From contig NZ_CAAGHK010000047.1 of the NCBI RefSeq assembly GCF_900769625.1, positions 1 to 16,714 on the forward strand: 16,714 nucleotides of DNA, read 5' to 3'. The position numbers and the translations under genes were made by a program. Under the pieces are notes generated by a model. The model was not told where the DNA came from and ran no database searches. It saw only the letters and a program-made list of their open reading frames with translations. Below, in pieces: positions 6,607-14,104 of this stretch (positions are counted from its first letter, which is position 1; every line of letters starts with the position of its first letter). The DNA is from an uncultured Clostridium sp. (GTDB lineage Bacteria; Bacillota; Clostridia; Clostridiales; Clostridiaceae).

Positions 6607-9573
6607 TTAAGAAATTATATATTCATATATATCATCTCTAATAGGTGTATTTAATTGATATGTAATCTCAACAGCAGACTTATTAGTATTTTTCATAGTA
6701 AATTCTAAAGGATAACCGATAGTTTTTATTTTACCCAGGAAATAGAATTCTTTTGAAATTTTATCATCTTTATTTTTTCTTACAAATAAGCTCATTTCTA
6801 CACCATTTTTTTCAGCATTATATGCTTGTACAATATCATCAGAAGCAGCACTTCTTCCAGATTTAGATATTGCAATTAATTCATTATTTGAAATGAATCT
6901 ATCTTCATAATTTATAGTATCAGAAATATCGTCGTTTTTATGATAATTTATAAATACTGGATAAGTTTTTGTACTCTTGTCAAACTTATATCCACCTATA
7001 TTTAAAGCAACTTCACCTTTTTCCCACTCAAGAATTCTACACACGTCTTCATATGTGTATTTTTGATATAGCTTAAAACATGTATTCATATATCTATCAC
7101 TATAATTAAGTTCATATCTATAAAGGCCAAATGTTATTAATTCTAATATAATTGATTTAAAGTCTTTATTTTGTAAATGTTGCTTAAATATCTCAGAAAC
7201 AGTATAATCATCATCACATTTTGCTATAAATATACATTCAGCATATGTTTTTTTTCCACTGCCAGTTGGAAACTCGTTAGTAAGAATATTAACGATATTC
7301 GTTTCCGTAGTAGATTTAAAACTTATGTTATATTTTAAAAATAAATCAGTCTTAAGACAAGATATTAATTTTTCTTTTTCATCAAGTATAGATTTTATAA
7401 GTAAAAGTTCATGTGGTCTTTTACCAGAAGCAAATTTCTTTGATATAAGCTCTATAAATAATTCTTGAGATGGATTTAATTCTACAGTATATTCCTTTTC
7501 ATATTTTTTTAGGAATTTATGATAAGAACCTAAGCTTTTGCTGTCAAAAATTCTAATAGGGTCCATAGAATCATAAGTATCAAAGTCCATAAGAGAAGGT
7601 ATCCTGCCTATCTTCTTTTTAAGATTGTTGTAGCTTTCTTTTATTAACTTAATATCATTAAAATTAGCAATATCTATTGATTCAAAAATTCTTTTTTTAG
7701 ATATTTCATCAAAATTTATAGTAGAGCAGCCAGGGATAATTCTTGAGCCTTCCATAACATATTTTCTTATAGTATCTTTATTGAATGTTCTATCACCAAA
7801 TAATGCAATAGGAATTAAGAAGTTATTTTTATAATTTCCTATAAAATCAAGTATAATTACATATTCTTTATCATTATTTTTTCTAAGTCCTCTTCCTAAT
7901 TGTTGAACAAATACTATTGCTGATTGAGTAGGCCGCAGCATTATTACTTGATTTACAGAAGGAATATCAACACCTTCATTAAAAATATCTACTGTAAAAA
8001 TATAGTCTAAGGAGTTGTATAAATCATCTTGTTCCAGCCTTCTGATTGCTTTTTCTCTATCACTTTGAGAGTCATCACCAGATAAAGCAACTGTATTATA
8101 GCCTCTTTTATTAAATAAATTTGATAATTCATAAGCTTCATTTTTATTGCTGCAGAAAATAAGTCCTTTTACTCTATCACCACAATAGCCATATAAATTA
8201 ATTTTTTCTATTATATGATTTACTCTTTTTTCATTAATTAAGTATCTGAAATCTGATTGTTCATCTAAGATAACGCCATCAATTTCAAGGTCTGATATTC
8301 CAAAGTAATGAAATGGGCATAGCAAATTTTCTTCCAATGCTTGAGTCAAGCGTATTTCGTAAGCAATATTATAATCAAACATTTTAAAAATATCAAAATC
8401 ATCACTTCTTTCAGGAGTAGCAGTCATTCCTAGAAGAAATTTTGGTGTAAAGTAATTGACAATCTTTTGGTATGTTCTTGCACCAGCTTTATGAACTTCA
8501 TCAATTACAATGTAGTCAAAGGTATTTTTATCAAAACTATTTAATACATCATCTTTTGATAATGTTTGAACAGTAGAAAAAATGAAATCTTTAGATGTAT
8601 CCTTACTGCTTCCAGAAAGAATTCCCATAGTTTTTGTATCACCAAAAACATTTTTAAAGCTTTTTAAAGCTTGTTTTGCTATTTGTTCTCTATGTACAAG
8701 AAATAATGTGCGATTAGGATTGAATTCTCTTATTTCAAAAGCAGATAAATACGTTTTACCAGTACCAGTAGCAGATATAAGTAAACCTTTATTTTTACCA
8801 TTTGCACGTAGCCTGTTCAAGTTTTGTATTGCAGCAACCTGCATTTTATTAGGTTTTAACTTATATTGAGAAACGCTTGGAACTGTAGTTTTTTTAGTGA
8901 ATTGCCTTTGTTTATTATAAATTGATTCATAAGTTTCAATCCATTCTAAAGTTAATTTATAAGCGTCATTCCAAAGAGTATTAAATTCATTAAGTACATT
9001 TTCAGTTAAATATCCTTCTTCTAAAGATGAAATCTTTAAGTTCCATTCTTTATTTTGAGTTAGGGCAGTTTGAGTTAAATTTGAACTGCCAACAATCATT
9101 TTATAGTGGTCATCAAATTTAAATATATATCCTTTAGTATGAAAGTTTTCTTTGCTATAAAGTCTTAGTTCTATATTAGAAAACTGCAAAAGCTTCTTTA
9201 AAGCTTTAGGTTCACTGAAGTTAAGGTAATCAGTAGTCAGAATTTTACCTTTAATATTCTTTTTTTCTAGTGATTTAAGGGTTTCTATAAGTGGAACAAT
9301 ACCACTGCTAGTTATAAAAGCAACAGAAATGTAGAATTCATTACATTTATTTAATTCTGAGATTAATTCATTTAAAACCTTGTTACCTTTAGAATAATCA
9401 TTGACTAAAAGTTTTGGAAGCAGAGCTAGATTAGAATTTTCCTGACTATTTATCAGTCCTTTATTAGCAGCTTTTATTATTTCCGTTTTTATATATTTTT
9501 TATCATTCTGTGCTATTGATTTAGGGTTTAAAGTTTCAAATAAATCAATAGCTTCATTTGTAGTATTAGACAT
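6607..9573 (-). CDS. PLD-like nuclease / SF2 helicase / DUF3427 protein
   Basis: A 988-residue ATP-driven nucleic acid enzyme. Domains in order: a phospholipase-D-type nuclease domain (about 55-210) with H145-x-K147 in NFHTKGYIF and GSSNLT (162-167) followed by NKEW; an SF2 helicase core with Q-type lead (LKPNKMQVAAIQNL), Walker A ATGTGKT (268-274), DEVH (358-361), TATPER (384-389), motif V region NEGVDIPSVN and motif VI QQLGRGLRK (557-565); then a long C-terminal half ending in a DUF3427-like domain (about 720-985; GRSAASDD, LFVRKNK). Only one HKD-type motif is seen, so the nuclease would need to dimerise, and the usual Asp after HxKx4 is not in place. GGGAGG precedes the ATG by 6 bases. It is a lone gene. 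Family members are linked to DNA repair and suspected phage defence; that role is inference. Confidence 0.85.
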   Translation of the reverse strand: MSNTTNEAIDLFETLNPKSIAQNDKKYIKTEIIKAANKGLINSQENSNLALLPKLLVNDYSKGNKVLNELISELNKCNEFYISVAFITSSGIVPLIETLKSLEKKNIKGKILTTDYLNFSEPKALKKLLQFSNIELRLYSKENFHTKGYIFKFDDHYKMIVGSSNLTQTALTQNKEWNLKISSLEEGYLTENVLNEFNTLWNDAYKLTLEWIETYESIYNKQRQFTKKTTVPSVSQYKLKPNKMQVAAIQNLNRLRANGKNKGLLISATGTGKTYLSAFEIREFNPNRTLFLVHREQIAKQALKSFKNVFGDTKTMGILSGSSKDTSKDFIFSTVQTLSKDDVLNSFDKNTFDYIVIDEVHKAGARTYQKIVNYFTPKFLLGMTATPERSDDFDIFKMFDYNIAYEIRLTQALEENLLCPFHYFGISDLEIDGVILDEQSDFRYLINEKRVNHIIEKINLYGYCGDRVKGLIFCSNKNEAYELSNLFNKRGYNTVALSGDDSQSDREKAIRRLEQDDLYNSLDYIFTVDIFNEGVDIPSVNQVIMLRPTQSAIVFVQQLGRGLRKNNDKEYVIILDFIGNYKNNFLIPIALFGDRTFNKDTIRKYVMEGSRIIPGCSTINFDEISKKRIFESIDIANFNDIKLIKESYNNLKKKIGRIPSLMDFDTYDSMDPIRIFDSKSLGSYHKFLKKYEKEYTVELNPSQELFIELISKKFASGKRPHELLLIKSILDEKEKLISCLKTDLFLKYNISFKSTTETNIVNILTNEFPTGSGKKTYAECIFIAKCDDDYTVSEIFKQHLQNKDFKSIILELITFGLYRYELNYSDRYMNTCFKLYQKYTYEDVCRILEWEKGEVALNIGGYKFDKSTKTYPVFINYHKNDDISDTINYEDRFISNNELIAISKSGRSAASDDIVQAYNAEKNGVEMSLFVRKNKDDKISKEFYFLGKIKTIGYPLEFTMKNTNKSAVEITYQLNTPIRDDIYEYIIS

Positions 9574-9823
9574 TGTAACCTCCCAATATATAAATTCTAA
9601 TATAAGAATATTGTACCATTTAATAAAATTACTATAAATACAAGAATTTTTTAATATCAGATGCGTGGCTGATTTTAAGTGCTGTACTAAATTTTATGAA
9701 TCATATTAAACATACTTTTATAGGGAAAGCCGCAAAATGCTTTGATAATTACAATTTTTCAGACCGATTATATTATTTGGTGAGGTTAATATGAATACAG
9801 TGCAGTAATCAAATACATGAAAA
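9574..9823. other. intergenic upstream of the helicase gene, with open-frame scraps
   Basis: This stretch holds the upstream region of the minus-strand helicase; TACAAT (minus, 9615 to 9610) is a candidate -10 box. On the plus strand a start-less frame from about 9636 to 9793 reads YKNFLISDAWLILSAVLNF and on to FSDRLYYLVRLI, and GGTGAGG precedes a 5-codon ORF at 9791. Either may be a relic; I recognise neither. Confidence 0.25.
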
Positions 9824-9861
9824 ATAAGGCTTAAAGATAATAAACTATCTTTAAGCCTTAT
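9824..9861 (-). terminator. intrinsic terminator of the ABC-F gene
   Basis: ATAAGGCTTAAAGAT (9824-9838) and ATCTTTAAGCCTTAT (9847-9861) form a perfect 15-bp stem with an 8-base loop. On the minus strand it starts 10 bases after the ABC-F stop and continues into TTTTCATGTATTT. Confidence 0.85.
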
Positions 9862-9870
9862 GAGTTTAGT

Positions 9871-11622
9871 CTATTTTATTTTAAGTGGCTTAATAAGATT
9901 TTCTAATTGTTCGCATAATTCTTTAGCAAGTGTAAAATCATCAGCTTTTAAAGCTAACTCTATTTGGATTTCTAACTGTTTCTTATTATGTTCAATTTCT
10001 AAATAATTTTTATTAAAGTAATTAGCGTAAACCATCTTTTTGAATGTTTTCATGTTCATTCTTCTTATGTTCTTATCTTCAACGATTAAAACATAATCCA
10101 TGCAGTTTACTATTGAATAGAAATCATGGGAAACCATTAATATTCCACCATTATATTTTTTTATAGCTTTTTCCAATGCTATCTGTGAATATGTATCCAA
10201 ATGACTAGTTGGTTCATCTAGAAGAAGCATATTTGCATTGCTGACAGAGATTTTAGCTAACTGTAGCATATTTTTCTCACCGCCTGATAATGAATAGATA
10301 ACCTGAGTAAGTATTTCTTCATTTTCAAAACCATACTTTGAAATATGTCTCATAATTTCTTCATTATTTTTAAAACCAGCTTCGATGAATTCTTCACGTA
10401 CATTATTAGAATTATTTAATGTTTTTCCTTCTAGCTGTGATAAATTAGACATTTTAATATTGTCATTTATTTCTATGGCAGGATTATCATTTTTAAATAT
10501 TTCCTGCATTATAGTTGTTTTACCTGTACCATTTGAACCTACAATTGCAGCTTTATCAGTAGACTTGACTTCAAAATTAACATTTTCAAGAAGTATATCA
10601 TCAAATCCTACTGAATAATCATTAACTTTTATGGCGATAGTTTCTTCAATTTCTTTATCTGTATTTAAATTTATATCTGGTTCTTTAATTGCTAAAAATG
10701 GTGCTTTAATTCTGCGTGTTTGTAATCTTTCTTGAATTTTAACTCGTGCACGTAAAGTCTTTCCTCTGAACTGTTCAGCATTTTCACTTGCAAGTTCTCG
10801 GTATCTTTCTATTAATTTATCATTTCTTTCGATTTCAGCAGTATCTTCAGCAGCTAATTCCTGTAATTCAATTTTAGTCTGAAGCAGGGAGAAGTTATAA
10901 TCAATATAGCTGCCATCAAACTCCTGTATTTCCATGTTTTCGAGATGAATAATTTTATTGAAACAATTGTTAAGCAGATATCTGTTATGAGTAATAACCA
11001 GCATTGTGCCCTTGTGTGAATTGATTAGATTTTTAAGTGAACACAGATTTTCAAAATCTAAAAATACATCTGGTTCATCCATAATTATTAAATCTGGATT
11101 ATTAAGCATTCCCTTCATAACTTGAACAAGCTTAAATTCTCCGCCGCTAAGTTCAGATATCATTGTATATTTAAGTCTGCTTAAGTTTGCAAGATTTAAT
11201 TTCTTATTAACATTGTTTTCAAATTCATCGCCTCCAATTGCATCCAGTTCATCTAAAGCTTCCTGATATTTTTCAAGTAAAGCTTCAATATCAGAAGATG
11301 TTTCCATTTCGCTGCAGATAGATGTTATATCATTCTGAAGTTTGTTGTAATCTTCACATATGTAGTCGAAAACAGTTATTTCCCTCTTTTTATCATCCTC
11401 TGAGAACTGACGTACATAACCAACTCGTAAGGAAGGAGATCTTTCTATTGTACCATCATATAGATATTTTTCCGGGTCCATAATCATGTCTATAAGCGTA
11501 CTTTTTCCACTGCCATTAGTTCCAATAAAAGCAGCATGAGTATCAGTTTCTAATGTAAATGAAATGTTTTTATATAGATCCTTTTGTGGGAATGAGTAGG
11601 ACAAGTTATCAATTTTTATCAT
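9871..11622 (-). CDS. ABC-F family ATPase (ribosome-associated, possible antibiotic resistance factor)
   Basis: A 583-residue twin ABC ATPase with no membrane segments, so an ABC-F protein of the kind that binds the ribosomal E site and either restores stalled translation or dislodges antibiotics. First domain: Walker A GTNGSGKST (34-42), signature LSGGE (158-162), Walker B with EPDVFLD (183-189), H-loop H212. The interdomain linker (about 243-310) is charged and helical, as in the P-site tRNA interaction motif. Second domain: GSNGTGKTT (362-370), LSGGE (445-449), LLLDEPTSHLD (466-476), H499. A short coiled extension (about 540-583) ends the protein. The usual ABC-F box EPTNHLD is replaced in domain one by EPDVFLD. 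GAGAGG lies 7 bases before the ATG. The leader carries a terminator-like hairpin, consistent with drug-induced attenuation. Resistance is inference; a housekeeping EttA-like role is possible. Confidence 0.88.
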   Translation of the reverse strand: MIKIDNLSYSFPQKDLYKNISFTLETDTHAAFIGTNGSGKSTLIDMIMDPEKYLYDGTIERSPSLRVGYVRQFSEDDKKREITVFDYICEDYNKLQNDITSICSEMETSSDIEALLEKYQEALDELDAIGGDEFENNVNKKLNLANLSRLKYTMISELSGGEFKLVQVMKGMLNNPDLIIMDEPDVFLDFENLCSLKNLINSHKGTMLVITHNRYLLNNCFNKIIHLENMEIQEFDGSYIDYNFSLLQTKIELQELAAEDTAEIERNDKLIERYRELASENAEQFRGKTLRARVKIQERLQTRRIKAPFLAIKEPDINLNTDKEIEETIAIKVNDYSVGFDDILLENVNFEVKSTDKAAIVGSNGTGKTTIMQEIFKNDNPAIEINDNIKMSNLSQLEGKTLNNSNNVREEFIEAGFKNNEEIMRHISKYGFENEEILTQVIYSLSGGEKNMLQLAKISVSNANMLLLDEPTSHLDTYSQIALEKAIKKYNGGILMVSHDFYSIVNCMDYVLIVEDKNIRRMNMKTFKKMVYANYFNKNYLEIEHNKKQLEIQIELALKADDFTLAKELCEQLENLIKPLKIK

Positions 11623-11644
11623 CGTTATACCTCTCTTTATCGCT

Positions 11645-11674
11645 AAAAAAGAGCCTATGAAAAATAAGCTCTTT
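11645..11674 (-). terminator. leader terminator (attenuator) of the ABC-F gene
   Basis: On the minus strand AAAGAGC (11674-11668), a 13-base loop, GCTCTTT (11654-11648) and a run of six T (11650-11645) form an intrinsic terminator ending about 22 bases before the ABC-F start codon. The second arm can instead pair, CTCTTT (11653-11648) with AAAGAG (11638-11633), and that second arrangement overlaps the ribosome site. Two competing hairpins of this kind are the hallmark of attenuation. Confidence 0.6.
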
Positions 11675-11686
11675 AATATACTTTTT

Positions 11687-11744
11687 TATCAATATTATAC
11701 TTATTATAATTGATAATTTTCTTTTAATAAGTGTAATATTGATA
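11687..11744. repeat. 20-bp inverted repeat in the ABC-F leader/promoter region
   Basis: TATCAATATTATACTTATTA (11687-11706) and TAATAAGTGTAATATTGATA (11725-11744) are inverted copies with a single difference, which would be a G-U pair in RNA on one strand. The gap is 18 bases. The proximal arm contains minus-strand TATAAT (11699-11694), so the repeat could be an operator over the promoter or, if transcription starts further up, a leader hairpin. Confidence 0.55.
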
Positions 11745-11781
11745 GCTTAACATTTTTTTTGATTAAGTTCAATCAAATCAT

Positions 11782-12054
11782 AGCTGTAGAAATAACTGGC
11801 ATATCCATAAGGAAGCAAAAGGCGGCGGACAGATATTGATATGTACAGCAGGCAGCGGCTGGTATTAGGAAGAAGGAAAAGAAGCAGTAAGTCTTGAACC
11901 AGGTACAGTTATAACAATTTCTGCAAATGTGAAGCACTGGCATGGAGCAAAAGCTGATTCATGGTTTTCACACATTGCAGTTGAAGTTCCAGGAGAAGAT
12001 GCAAGTAATGAATGGTGTGAGCCAGTATCTGACGAGGAATATGCAAAACTATAA
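11782..12054 (+). pseudogene. cupin-domain protein, headless and with an in-frame stop
   Basis: The frame reads SCRNNWHIHKEAKGGGQI, then LICTAGSGWY, a TAG stop (11854-11856), and continues in frame with EEGKEAVSLEPGTVIT, ISANVKHWHGAKADSWFSH, then VEVPGEDASNEWCEPVS to TAA 12052-12054. The two cupin motifs are clear: the first metal-binding box (H..H...GG..) and the second (PG....ISANVKHWHGA). Intact homologues are about 130 residues, so the first 40 or so residues and the start codon are missing, and the stop probably replaced a CAG glutamine codon. No ribosome site or promoter was found. The minus-strand frame over 11865-12101 is only its shadow. Confidence 0.75.
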
Positions 12055-12055
12055 T

Positions 12056-12129
12056 CAATTGATAGTTGGAATTGACAATTAGATATGATTTTACGTTCCA
12101 TAAAATTTTAAATTTAAATTATATAAAGT
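12056..12129. other. AT-rich spacer between cupin relic and greA terminator
   Basis: CAATTGATAGTTGGAATTG followed by ACAATTAG (from 12056) resembles the AATTGACAATT-type dispersed repeats often seen between clostridial genes; a related stretch with CAATGTCAATTC occurs at 15735-15746. No gene is seen. Confidence 0.25.
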
Positions 12130-12156
12130 GGTAGATTCTGCTATGCAAAATCTACC
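12130..12156 (-). terminator. terminator of the greA-family gene
   Basis: GGTAGATT (12130-12137) and AATCTACC (12149-12156) form an 8-bp stem with an 11-base loop, 6 bases after the greA stop on the minus strand, followed there by a CACTTTATATAATTT tail. Confidence 0.7.
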
Positions 12157-12162
12157 GATAGA

Positions 12163-12627
12163 TTAAAGTATTTCTAAAACTTCTACTGAATACTTTGAAC
12201 CTGGAGCGTCAACTTCTACCACATCGCCAGCTTTCTTTCCCATTAAAGCTTTTCCTAAATCTGATTCAACGCTTATCATCATGTTTTCAGGATCAAGGTC
12301 AAGAGTAGTAACAAGAGTTACAACTTCTTCTTCATCATCTTCAACAAATTTGACTCTGGCTTTACTGTTGATGCCTAATGTTGATTTATCCTGTTCGCTG
12401 TCATCGATTACTGTTGCAGTCGAAATCATAGTCATCAGATATTGAATTCTGTTATCATTTTCTCTATAGTTTGCGCATGCTTCTTTGTATTCTGCATTTT
12501 CAGATCTATCACCATGAGCAGCTGCCACTAATTTTTCTTTAGCAATTTCAGCTCTTTTTACTGTCAGTCTATAATCTAATTCATACTGTAATTTTTTCAT
12601 ATTTTCTTGTGTTAATACGTTGTGCAT
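12163..12627 (-). CDS. greA: GreA/GreB-family transcription elongation factor
   Basis: A 154-residue factor that enters the RNA polymerase secondary channel and triggers cleavage of backtracked transcripts. The N-terminal coiled coil (about 1-75) carries the tip motif AAAHGDRSENAEYKEA, with D40 and E43 in the places of the Mg2+-holding acidic pair of GreA. The C-terminal FKBP-like domain (about 80-154) ends with GKALMGKKAGDVVEVDAPG, a strong family signature. The length is slightly short but normal. The ATG at 12627 has GGGGAGG 8 bases upstream. The coiled coil departs from typical GreA (YRENDNRIQYLM instead of the usual NEQA...IE.LE form), so this may be a second GreA-like copy rather than the main one. 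It is monocistronic: terminator 6 bases after the stop, divergent promoter region upstream. Confidence 0.85.
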   Translation of the reverse strand: MHNVLTQENMKKLQYELDYRLTVKRAEIAKEKLVAAAHGDRSENAEYKEACANYRENDNRIQYLMTMISTATVIDDSEQDKSTLGINSKARVKFVEDDEEEVVTLVTTLDLDPENMMISVESDLGKALMGKKAGDVVEVDAPGSKYSVEVLEIL

Positions 12628-13015
12628 TATAAAACCTCCCCAGATTGAGTGCTTTATATGTTTTATATTTATTTTATCATTTTATGTCATACATAAAGCC
12701 TCGAAAAATACATTATGATATTATTATATAATATATACAAAAAAATAAAAGGTTATGACAGATTTATTTTAATTTAGTATCAGTAGCAAGTCTTATATGT
12801 TTACAATAAATATTTTCCATGAAATATACTGGGGTTATATGATAAAATCAACAGTATAACAATAAACAGTTTTATATCAAAGTATGCAACAAGTTTATCG
12901 AAAAATGATATAATTTATTTATGAGAAAATGAGAATGTAACAAAATTAAGTTAAGAAACATAAAGTATTATTGATACTTTTTATATTATTTTATATGGCA
13001 AAGGGAGTGAGGCAA
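12628..13015. other. divergent intergenic region between greA and metallophosphatase
   Basis: It holds the promoters of both genes. For the plus-strand gene, TGATATAAT (12906-12914) is an extended -10 box with a poor -35. For greA no clear pair was found, although the AT-rich stretch 12665-12760 must hold it. No gene, strong hairpin or known riboswitch is visible. Confidence 0.4.
12906..12914 (+). promoter_or_regulatory. extended -10 promoter for the metallophosphatase
   Basis: TGATATAAT has the TGn extension and a perfect TATAAT. The hexamer 17 bases upstream (GCAACA) matches TTGACA only in part, which an extended -10 can tolerate. It would give a leader of about 95 bases. Confidence 0.45.
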
Positions 13016-13687
13016 ATGAGCAGGTATGTAATGTCAGATATACACGGGTGCTACGATGAATTTATCAGTATGCTTGAAAAAATTAATTTTACTGATGACG
13101 ACATACTGTATATTCTGGGAGATATATTTGACAGGGGACCACAGCCTCTTAAAGTGCTCGATTATATATTGGGAAAAGACAATATAATAATGATTAAAGG
13201 TAATCATGAAAAAATGTTTGAAGAATCACTAATCAGCGATGATTATATTCTGTGGTATTTAAATGGAGGATATGTGACGCACAGCCAGCTTAAGGAAAGA
13301 GGCGAAGAAGAGATTAAGAAAGTTTATGATTATGTAAAAAAATTGCTGCTTATTAATGTTGTGGACAAGTTTATTCTTGTACATGCAGGATTTGAGTCTT
13401 ATGATGATAGTTTAGAACTTGAAGAATTTATCACACAAAGCGAAAATACCTGTGTATGGAGCAGAGCTAATATAGGAAATGAAAAGAAATATCGTGACTA
13501 TACAGTTATCTGCGGTCATACACCGGTTCAGAATATCGAAGAGGGATGCAACAGCATATTAAAAAGATATGGAACTATATATATAGATTGTGGCTGCTGC
13601 TTTGGTGAAAACGTTAAAGGTCAGCTTTCTTGTCTGCGGCTTGATGATATGAAAGAATTTTATGTAAGTGCAATAGCAGTTAAATGA
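13016..13687 (+). CDS. PPP-family metallophosphatase (Ser/Thr phosphatase or Ap4A hydrolase-like)
   Basis: A 223-residue calcineurin-type phosphoesterase with a two-metal site. Motifs in order, numbered from MSRYVMSDIH: D8-x-H10 in SDIHGCY, GDIFDRGP with D36 and R40, GNHE with N63 and H64, H123 in ILVHAGF, H168 in CGHTP. This set marks the bacterial PPP branch (PrpE/ApaH/lambda-phosphatase-like), which acts on phosphoproteins or on diadenosine tetraphosphate; sequence alone does not choose. The start at 13016 has AGGGAGTGAGG just upstream. An in-frame ATG at 12971 lacks a ribosome site and would add 15 hydrophobic residues that are not part of the fold. A close intrinsic terminator makes it a single-gene unit. 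Confidence 0.85.
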   Translation: MSRYVMSDIHGCYDEFISMLEKINFTDDDILYILGDIFDRGPQPLKVLDYILGKDNIIMIKGNHEKMFEESLISDDYILWYLNGGYVTHSQLKERGEEEIKKVYDYVKKLLLINVVDKFILVHAGFESYDDSLELEEFITQSENTCVWSRANIGNEKKYRDYTVICGHTPVQNIEEGCNSILKRYGTIYIDCGCCFGENVKGQLSCLRLDDMKEFYVSAIAVK

Positions 13688-13697
13688 ACGGAAGTAA

Positions 13698-13722
13698 GAG
13701 CAGCAATAAAATGCTGCTTTTA
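13698..13722 (+). terminator. intrinsic terminator of the metallophosphatase gene
   Basis: AGCAGCA (13699-13705) pairs with TGCTGCT (13712-13718) with a 6-base loop, extended by a G-T pair and followed by TTTTATTG. It starts 11 bases after the stop. Confidence 0.85.
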
Positions 13723-14104
13723 TTGTTAGCATCAATTATGTTAAATAATTAACTATATAAGTAAAGGTTTAAAGTAGGATAAATTAATATATTCTCTTAA
13801 ATTTATTATTAAATTGTTTATTATCAGCAGTATGTCTTATAAATATAATATTAAATACCATATATTTAATATTATAGTGAAATCTATGTTAATTTAATAA
13901 CTAGAAAAGTGGTTATAAATTGAAAAATATGATATAATAATACAATAAATCTTGAAAAATTACAAATAGTAATAAAAAATGATTATTTTAATTGAATTTT
14001 TTACATTTTTTCGATTAAAATAGAAAAAGTGCTGAGGGCTTAATAAAAAGTTTGTGTACAAAAAAACTTTTCCAAATTCAAAATATATACAAAGGAGAAT
14101 TAAA
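13723..14104. other. long AT-rich leader region of the chemoreceptor gene
   Basis: TATAATATTAAATA (13844-13857) and TATTTAATATTATA (13863-13876) form a perfect 14-bp inverted repeat around CCATA. TGATATAAT (13930-13938) is an extended -10 box with TGGTTA 17 bases upstream, giving a leader of about 160 bases. AAAAGTTT (14046-14053) and AAACTTTT (14064-14071) form a weak hairpin before the ribosome site. No gene or known riboswitch fold is recognised. Confidence 0.4.

Noticed and set aside
11865..12101. 78-residue minus-strand frame
   Set aside because: It is the antisense shadow of the cupin relic, which carries clear motifs on the plus strand.
12971..13015. Upstream ATG of the metallophosphatase
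   Set aside because: No ribosome site, and the conserved fold starts at MSRYVMSDIHG; the ATG at 13016 follows AGGGAGTGAGG.
14054..14104. GTG start adding 17 residues to the chemoreceptor
   Set aside because: It lies in a hairpin, has no ribosome site, and AAGGAG marks the ATG at 14105.
13950..14104. Possible c-di-GMP riboswitch or sigma-D promoter before the chemoreceptor
   Set aside because: The leader lacks the conserved GEMM core, and the TTCGATTA stretch at 14010 is a poor match to the sigma-D -10 with no proper -35.
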